Shown piece after piece: positions 59,970-64,000 of a DNA stretch of 64,000 nucleotides. Below the pieces are notes generated by a model. The model ran no database searches. It saw only the letters and a program-made list of their open reading frames with translations, and had not been told where the DNA came from. Both the position numbers and the translations under genes were made by a program. Where the stretch lies: assembly GCA_964531095.1 (NCBI GenBank), contig CAZHED010000012.1:1-64000 (forward strand), written 5' to 3'. Each line of letters opens with the position of its first letter. Positions within the stretch are counted from its first letter, which is position 1. The DNA is from Palsa-1150 sp964531095. GTDB lineage: Bacteria; Myxococcota_A; Polyangia; Polyangiales; Polyangiaceae.

Positions 59970-61283
59970 ATGGCCTCGGGCCTGGGCAGCGAGCTGCGCG
60001 ACGCGTTTCGCAACCTCTCCCTCAAAGGCGCCTCGCTCGGCCTCGAACGGGGATGCCGGCTGCTCGTGGGCGTCGCGGCCGCGCGGGTCTTGGGCCAGGC
60101 GACCTTTGGACGATTCGTATTCGCGTCGACGGTGACCGCGCTCTTGGCGCTGGGCACGGATCTGGGGCTCGGGGTCTGGACCACACGCGCGTTGGCGCGG
60201 AGCCGTGGCGATGGCGATCGGGTGGTTCGCGTGGGGCTCGCGCTCCGCGGTCTCGCGTCGCTCCCGTACGGGCTCGCCATCGCCGGGATCGCTTGGGTGG
60301 GGGTGCGGGGCGAGGAGCGGCTCGCCATCGCGCTCTTGGGGGTCGCCGCGCTGGTCAACGCGTTCGTCGACCACGTGGGCGCCGTCCTGCGCGGCTACGA
60401 GCGCTTCCCGGACGAAGCCCGTCTGAACGCATCGCGCGCATTCCTCACTGCCGTGGCCGGTCTCGTCGCCCTCACGGCCGGTCGCTCGCTGGCGGCCCTG
60501 TGCGCGGCTCTGGCGGCCGCCGGCCTGGGTGCCCTCCTCTACGGACTGAGCAAGCTCTTTCGCTTGCACCCGCTCCGAACGGAGTCTATGCCGGGCGCGC
60601 GCGCCGATCGGGCCATGGCGAGGTCCGCGCTGGCTCAGTCGCTGCCGATCTGGGTCGCGGGCCTCGTCTCGATGCTCTACTTCAAAGTCGATACCCTCTT
60701 TCTGCGGTCGATGTCCGGCGACGCCGAGCTCGGGGCGTACGGCGCCGCTTTCAAGCTCTTCGAGGGAGCGATGATCGTTCCCGCGATCCTCTTGGCCGTC
60801 GCGTTCCCGAAGCTCGCCCGCGCGCACACCGATGATCCCCCTGCGCAAGGCCGCCTCGAGCGGCATCTCAGTGTCGTCTTGCTCGTCCTCGGGCTCGTCG
60901 CCGGCGGGACTTGCTTCTTCGGCGCGACCCCGCTCATCCATTTGATCTTCGGGGCAACCTTCGGCCGCGCCGTCGACTCCGTGCGCGTGCTGGCGCTCGG
61001 GCTGCCGCTCCTGTACGTCAACTTCGGGATGACCCACTTCCTCGTGGCCCGCGATCTCGGGCGCGTGACCCTGTGGCTCGCGCTGATGATGCTGGCGCTC
61101 AATGTGGGCCTCGATCTCGCGCTCATCCCGGGAAAGTCAGGGCCCGGTGCGGCATGGGCCACCGTGCTCTCCGAAGCAGCGCTCACGGCGGGCTGCATCG
61201 TGCGTCTCAGGATGAGGGGGCCTCCGGCTCGCGCGCTGCCGTCAGCCCCAAGAGAATCCAGAAGAGACCGAAGAGCGGCGTGA
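59970..61283 (+). CDS. Polysaccharide flippase (Wzx/MATE-like)
   Basis: The 437-residue membrane protein has about 12 hydrophobic helices and the polysaccharide-export pattern LSLKGASLGLERGCRLLVGV, GQATFGRFVFASTVTALLAL, SLPIWVAGLVSMLYFKVDTL and GAYGAAFKLFEGAMIVPAIL. It would flip undecaprenyl-linked repeat units made by the fusion glycosyltransferase. ATG 59970 is four bases after the upstream stop. Its last 77 bp overlap the 3' end of the opposing ligase/polymerase gene. Confidence 0.88.
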   Translation: MASGLGSELRDAFRNLSLKGASLGLERGCRLLVGVAAARVLGQATFGRFVFASTVTALLALGTDLGLGVWTTRALARSRGDGDRVVRVGLALRGLASLPYGLAIAGIAWVGVRGEERLAIALLGVAALVNAFVDHVGAVLRGYERFPDEARLNASRAFLTAVAGLVALTAGRSLAALCAALAAAGLGALLYGLSKLFRLHPLRTESMPGARADRAMARSALAQSLPIWVAGLVSMLYFKVDTLFLRSMSGDAELGAYGAAFKLFEGAMIVPAILLAVAFPKLARAHTDDPPAQGRLERHLSVVLLVLGLVAGGTCFFGATPLIHLIFGATFGRAVDSVRVLALGLPLLYVNFGMTHFLVARDLGRVTLWLALMMLALNVGLDLALIPGKSGPGAAWATVLSEAALTAGCIVRLRMRGPPARALPSAPRESRRDRRAA

Positions 61284-62997
61284 ACTCGAAGAAGTAGTCG
61301 AGCGCGCCGTGGACGAAGAATGCTCCCGCGGCCATGCCGCTGCCGAGACCAGCCAGCCGGCCGGCCGCGTAGTGGCGCCGCACAACGAGCCACAACGCCC
61401 ACATGAGCAAGGCTAGGGACGCAAGGCCCAGAAGCCCCATGTCGGCGAGCGTCTCCAGATAGAGGCTGTTGGCGTGAATGCGCGTGTCCGTATACGGTCG
61501 ACCGTTCGGCGCCGGCGAGAGCACGGCCTCGTAGCGGCGCCGAAAGGTGTCCGGCCCGATTCCGAGGAGCGGGTGCTCGCGCCAAAGGGCGATCGCGGCG
61601 TGCCACAGAGCGAGACGCGAAGGGGCCGGCGTGTCGAACACCGGCGGCGACAGGTCGGTCGGCACAGCCGCGTGTTCGCCTTCCGACGCTGTCACGTCGA
61701 ACCGTTGCTCTGCCATCGGGTTTCCCCGCTCGCTGAACCAGGTGACGTTCTCCTGAACGACGTCCCACTGCAGGCGATAGCCTCCTGCCACGGCCGGCCC
61801 ACGGGCCTGAGCGTGCACTTCGATGGCCGCTCCGGGCGGAACGTCCGTGGCCAGCTCGGTGCGCCGGCCCTCGAAGTCGTCTTGGGTGATCGGACGGCCG
61901 ACCGGCAGCCAGTGGTAGGCGAGATACGTCGGCCGGTCTCCATCGTGTCGCCATACGATCGCGCCGGTGTTCCGGAGCGTGACGGTGGCGGTGAAAGGCT
62001 CGCGCGCGTGGATCGTGCGCGGCGTCGGGTCGGCGACGTACTCGACGCCGAACCAGTGTGCGTCGCGCCACCAGTGCAGCCGCTGGCCGAGGAGCGACCC
62101 CGATCCGGTCGCGGCCAATGTGAGCGACGACAGCACCGCGAGAACGCCCAAGACGCCGACGGCGGCGCGGCGCACCCCTGTTCCGGACCGCCAAACGAGC
62201 GCGAGCAGCGCCGCGCCGGCCACTGCCGCTCCCGCGAGCCCCGACCGCGTCGCGCTCGCGAGGAGCGCTTCGACGAGGAGCGCCCCGCCGAGCACGGCCA
62301 GGCCCGGGCCGCGCTTGGCGACGATAGGGCTGCACGCCCGGTCCTCTAGAAAGGGCGCCACCACCAGCAGGGGCACGGCCGCCTCCCAGTACATCGCCCC
62401 GATGGTCGGGTACGCGAAGACGCCGCTCGCGCGCGCCAGGCCGAACGTGTCGAACGCGCCCTCGCGAAAGGCGCTCCAGACAGACGCCGTCGCGGGCGCC
62501 CACGAGTCGAGGACGGCGGTCGCGGCCGACACCAGGGCGCCGGCGACCAGCGCCCAGAGAACGCGGCGGCGCACCTCGGGTGGGCGAGCGAGCGTTCGTA
62601 CGGCGAAGAAGGCGAGGATCCCGCTCAAGCTTCGCAGCGCAAACTTGATGGCGGCGCCCCGATACGAGGACGCGTGCCACGCCGAGGCGAACAGCAGCAC
62701 GGACCACAGCACCACCGCTCCCCCGAGCGCATCCGTTCGCAGCGCGGCGAGCACCGACCGAGGATGGATGTGGCCGCGAACGACGCCCGATGCCAAGACG
62801 ACGCCCCACGCGGCCAACATCGCATAGAGGGCCACTTCGACGGTCGTGAGCTCCAGCGGCCCGACGCCCAAGAGCGGGAGCTCGAAAGGAAGGGCTAGCG
62901 CGACGGCGACGAGCAGGCCGCGCGCCATCCGGAGCTCGAGCGGGCTGGCGGCAGCCTCCCTCGACGTCGCCGGGGACAGCGAGGCTCCCGCTTGCAT
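61207..62997 (-). CDS. O-antigen ligase/polymerase with inserted Ig-like domain
   Basis: The protein is about 596 residues from ATG 62997 (GTG 63036 is an alternative). Multiple membrane helices of the Wzy/O-antigen ligase type occupy both ends; the second half has ALWREHPLLGIGPDTFRRRY and HANSLYLETLADMGLLGLAS, a typical ligase loop (HxN near PxxTxxR). Between them (about 310-420) lies a soluble beta domain (TVTLRNTGAIVWRHDGDRPT, YLAYHWLPVG, GYRLQWDVVQENVTWFSERG) like NBR1-type Ig domains. It joins or polymerises glycan units in the periplasm. Confidence 0.87.
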   Translation of the reverse strand: MQAGASLSPATSREAAASPLELRMARGLLVAVALALPFELPLLGVGPLELTTVEVALYAMLAAWGVVLASGVVRGHIHPRSVLAALRTDALGGAVVLWSVLLFASAWHASSYRGAAIKFALRSLSGILAFFAVRTLARPPEVRRRVLWALVAGALVSAATAVLDSWAPATASVWSAFREGAFDTFGLARASGVFAYPTIGAMYWEAAVPLLVVAPFLEDRACSPIVAKRGPGLAVLGGALLVEALLASATRSGLAGAAVAGAALLALVWRSGTGVRRAAVGVLGVLAVLSSLTLAATGSGSLLGQRLHWWRDAHWFGVEYVADPTPRTIHAREPFTATVTLRNTGAIVWRHDGDRPTYLAYHWLPVGRPITQDDFEGRRTELATDVPPGAAIEVHAQARGPAVAGGYRLQWDVVQENVTWFSERGNPMAEQRFDVTASEGEHAAVPTDLSPPVFDTPAPSRLALWHAAIALWREHPLLGIGPDTFRRRYEAVLSPAPNGRPYTDTRIHANSLYLETLADMGLLGLASLALLMWALWLVVRRHYAAGRLAGLGSGMAAGAFFVHGALDYFFEFTPLFGLFWILLGLTAAREPEAPSS

Positions 62998-63130
62998 CGG
63001 CCGGCATGATGCACCAGCCGCCGTGCCGCGCGCCACCGGGGCAGGCCGTGAAAGTCCTGCAAAGTTATTTCGAAGGAGGCATCTTGTCGCTGACCGTGGG
63101 ACCGTGGATTATCCACCGGAGCTGCGCCGT

Positions 63131-64000
63131 ATGAGATTGGGCATCGAAGTCACGACGTGCACTCCGCTGCGGACGGGGGTCGGCTACTATACGGAGCACC
63201 TCGTGGACGCTCTCCTCGAGACCCGGGGCCCGGGCGACGACGTGGTGCTTTTCTCGAACCGCCCGCCCGCGCCCGAGCTCGCCGCTCGTTGGGCGACGCA
63301 CCTTCACGTGCGCGGTCCGGGCGTGCGCGCCTGGTGGATGCAGTCCGAGGTTCCGCGGCTCCTGACCGAGACGCGAACAGACGTCGCGGTTTTCCCCAAC
63401 TACACGATGCCGCTCGCCTCCCCGTGCCCCACCGTCGTGGTCGTGCACGACCTCGCGATCCTGCGCCTGCCCCAGCATTTCACCCTTTGGAAGCGCGTCC
63501 TTCTGCAGCCGATGCTGCGCCAGTCGGTCGCGTCGGCGGCGGTGATCGCGACCGTTTCGGAGGCGGCTCGCGGCGACATCCTCGCGCTCCTCGGCGTGGC
63601 CCCGGAGCGCATCGCCGTTCTTCCCTGCGCCGCGCACCCGTCGTGCAGGCCCGCCCCGCCCGACGTGGTGTCCGCCGTGCGCAGGAGGTACGGTCTCGAG
63701 CGGCCGTACGTCCTCACGGTCGGCACCCTCGAGCCTCGCAAGAACCTCCTGACGCTGCTGCGGGCGTTCGACCGGCTGGGCCCCGGCGCGGGCGATCGCG
63801 ACTTGGTCGTGGTGGGCGGGCGCGGATGGCAGGATCGCAAGCTGGTGCGCGCGCTCGAGGAGCGCGCTGCAGGGCACCGGGTTCGGTGGCTCGGCTACGT
63901 GCCCGAATCCGACCTGGTGGCGCTGTACACGGGCGGCGACGTGCTGGTCCTCGCCTCCGCCCTGGAGGGGTTTGGGCTGCCGGCGCTCGAGGCGATGGCC
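63131..64000 (+). CDS. GT4 glycosyltransferase (C-terminus cut by window edge)
   Basis: The first 290 residues of a GT-B family 4 enzyme are present: MRLGIEVTTCTPLRTGVGYY, TVVVVHDLAILRLPQHFTLW, IATVSEAARGDILALLGV, PYVLTVGTLEPRKNLLTLLR and ASALEGFGLPALEAMA at the window edge, which includes the donor-binding acidic motif. It resembles mannosyltransferases of exopolysaccharide clusters. ATG 63131 follows a 133-bp gap after the divergent ligase gene. It probably acts in the same surface-glycan pathway. Confidence 0.88.
   Translation, partial: MRLGIEVTTCTPLRTGVGYYTEHLVDALLETRGPGDDVVLFSNRPPAPELAARWATHLHVRGPGVRAWWMQSEVPRLLTETRTDVAVFPNYTMPLASPCPTVVVVHDLAILRLPQHFTLWKRVLLQPMLRQSVASAAVIATVSEAARGDILALLGVAPERIAVLPCAAHPSCRPAPPDVVSAVRRRYGLERPYVLTVGTLEPRKNLLTLLRAFDRLGPGAGDRDLVVVGGRGWQDRKLVRALEERAAGHRVRWLGYVPESDLVALYTGGDVLVLASALEGFGLPALEAMA

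Noticed and set aside
59814..61037. Minus-strand open frame of 407 codons
   Set aside because: It is antisense to the flippase gene; no domain features.

Overview
The window is about 64 kb of high-GC DNA with dense genes, many 4-base start/stop overlaps, and little outside its accessory patch that is not coding. It probably comes from a myxobacterium of the Polyangiales type. Evidence for this is the many lipoproteins with Ser/Gly/Asp/Ala-rich linkers and Cys-rich modules, two Hanks-type Ser/Thr kinases, an FHA-sigma54 activator, an FHA-GAF-adenylate cyclase, two ECF sigma factors, and a DUF1592/DUF1552 pair. The taxonomic call is inferred from gene content. There is no rRNA, intact tRNA, CRISPR array or complete insertion sequence.

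Layout. 1-2.9 kb: the end of one operon (an HTTM-type membrane protein) converging on a lipoprotein plus copper type II monooxygenase pair. 2.9-6.9 kb: an accessory graveyard with a ParE 3' fragment, an intact ParE-type toxin-antitoxin pair between two tRNA-3'-end-like sequences, a broken fibronectin-III-like gene, a decayed heptapeptide-repeat gene and an NmrA-family fragment. 7-12.7 kb: small metabolic and regulatory genes, ending in an ECF41-type sigma factor divergent from a DoxX gene, with matching promoter motifs in both directions.

12.7-20.8 kb is the metabolic core: meaB and ethylmalonyl-CoA mutase, divergent from crotonyl-CoA carboxylase/reductase, malyl/methylmalyl-CoA lyase, methylsuccinyl-CoA dehydrogenase and mesaconyl-CoA hydratase. 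These are the signature enzymes of the ethylmalonyl-CoA pathway, which converts acetyl-CoA units to glyoxylate and propionyl-CoA. 21-36.6 kb is mostly exported proteins: a GH79-like glycosidase, beta-propellers, Cys-rich repeat lipoproteins, an ECF-FecR pair, a c-type-haem-like lipoprotein and an Old Yellow Enzyme. 36.6-42.3 kb is a signalling block: TPR protein, kinase, FHA-sigma54 activator and lipoprotein esterase.

42.7-48.7 kb runs from the DUF1592/DUF1552 pair into an MNIO (DUF692) RiPP-like locus. A short Cys-containing lipoprotein (candidate substrate) is coupled to the MNIO enzyme, and the MNIO partner protein lies on the opposite strand, overlapping tail to tail and coupled to a Ser/Thr kinase. 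50-53 kb holds accA and an FHA-GAF-cyclase. A LonC-like protease gene (53.5-56.3 kb) is flanked by two related palindromic elements of about 125-129 bp. The right end (56.5-64 kb) is a B12-radical SAM gene and a surface-polysaccharide cluster: a glycosyltransferase-sugar phosphotransferase fusion, flippase, O-antigen ligase/polymerase and another glycosyltransferase cut by the window edge.

The observations most worth following are the split MNIO locus, the palindromic elements around lon, the complete ethylmalonyl-CoA set, the paired ECF41 promoters, and the rearranged remnants at 2.9-6.9 kb.
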